Below are positions 63,775-64,000 of a DNA stretch of 64,000 nucleotides, in pieces. The notes under the pieces were generated by a model that worked only from the letters and a program-made list of their open reading frames with translations, had not been told where the DNA came from and ran no database searches. The translations under genes and the position numbers were made by a program. Position 1 is the stretch's first letter. Each line of letters begins with the position of its first letter. The DNA is from Parapedobacter sp964498395 (GTDB lineage: Bacteria; Bacteroidota; Bacteroidia; Sphingobacteriales; Sphingobacteriaceae), in assembly GCA_964498395.1 (NCBI GenBank), contig CAZCHE010000001.1:248001-312000 (forward strand), written 5' to 3'.

Positions 63775-63811
63775 TGTCAACCAATTACACACAAACCCGG
63801 AAAATACCCCT

Positions 63812-64000
63812 ATGGTCGAAACAGACGTTGATTTGCTTCATAAGATAAGTCAAGATGATCAGGCTGCTTTCAAGTTGTTGTATAAGCGGTATTGGAAACC
63901 GTGTTATTTTCAGATTTTACGGCGATCGGGAGATGCGGCGTTGGCAGAAGATTTGACGCAGGCCGTATTCGTATCGCTATGGGAAAAGCGGAAATCAGCC
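63812..64000 (+). CDS. ECF-type RNA polymerase sigma factor, start only
   Basis: The first 63 codons of a gene cut by the window edge: MVETDVDLLHKISQDDQAAF then LLYKRYWKPCYFQIL and AEDLTQAVFVSLWEKR, which is sigma region 2 of the extracytoplasmic-function type. Bacteroidota have many of these paired with anti-sigma factors and SusCD systems. The partner would lie beyond 64000. Confidence 0.85.
   Translation, partial: MVETDVDLLHKISQDDQAAFKLLYKRYWKPCYFQILRRSGDAALAEDLTQAVFVSLWEKRKSA

Overview
The window looks like chromosome from a soil or plant-associated Bacteroidota, most likely family Sphingobacteriaceae (a Parapedobacter- or Sphingobacterium-like genus; the genus is a guess). Evidence: paired SusC/SusD proteins, many secreted glycan lipoproteins, TAnnTTTG promoter boxes, a type B L31 protein, a futalosine-pathway menaquinone gene and a long aromatic amino acid hydroxylase. 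No rRNA, tRNA, insertion sequence, prophage or CRISPR array was seen.

Layout. 0.2-2.5 kb: the ImuA/ImuB mutagenesis pair behind a promoter with a perfect palindromic operator between its -33 and -7 boxes. 2.6-20 kb: a mannan utilisation locus. One minus-strand unit holds susC, susD, a SusE-like lipoprotein, GH26 and GH5. A second holds GH130 phosphorylase, a GPH transporter and a mannobiose 2-epimerase. Plus-strand genes are a DUF5060-type hydrolase, an AraC regulator and GH92. The promoters of the two minus-strand units share a 16-base motif at identical spacing from the -7 box, so they look like one regulon. 19.9-24 kb: an accessory segment with a 21-bp repeat array that reads as a frame-broken heptad protein, an AT-rich stretch with a membrane-anchored FAD oxidase, and a frame-shifted lipoprotein whose C-terminal DUF6973-like domain resembles an exchangeable toxin tip followed by a candidate immunity lipoprotein. 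24-33.5 kb: Crp and AraC regulators and an eight-gene operon for non-phosphorylating L-fucose breakdown, with an unusual LOG-NUDIX fusion inserted. 33.5-64 kb: housekeeping and surface genes (accA, murI, aroQ, lgt, phhA, rimB-like and rimK, purM, pckA, rpmE2, tpiA, prmA, mpl, scpB, mqnC), two OmpA-type lipoproteins, further glycan enzymes (GH144-like, GH125), a small kinase/CBM9 operon behind LacI-like operators, and the start of an ECF sigma factor at the right edge.

How the genes work together. GH26 and GH5 would cut beta-mannan at the surface, SusC/SusD would import oligomers, and the inner-membrane transporter, epimerase and phosphorylase would convert mannobiose to mannose-1-phosphate and glucose. 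GH92 and GH125 add alpha-mannan (yeast or N-glycan) removal. The fucose operon would give pyruvate and lactate, and pckA and tpiA sit on the gluconeogenic route. The most promising undescribed material is the DUF6973 protein with its neighbour, the heptad-repeat locus, the shared mannan promoter motif and the hybrid fucose pathway. Functions are assigned from motifs and remembered family features only; no database search was possible.
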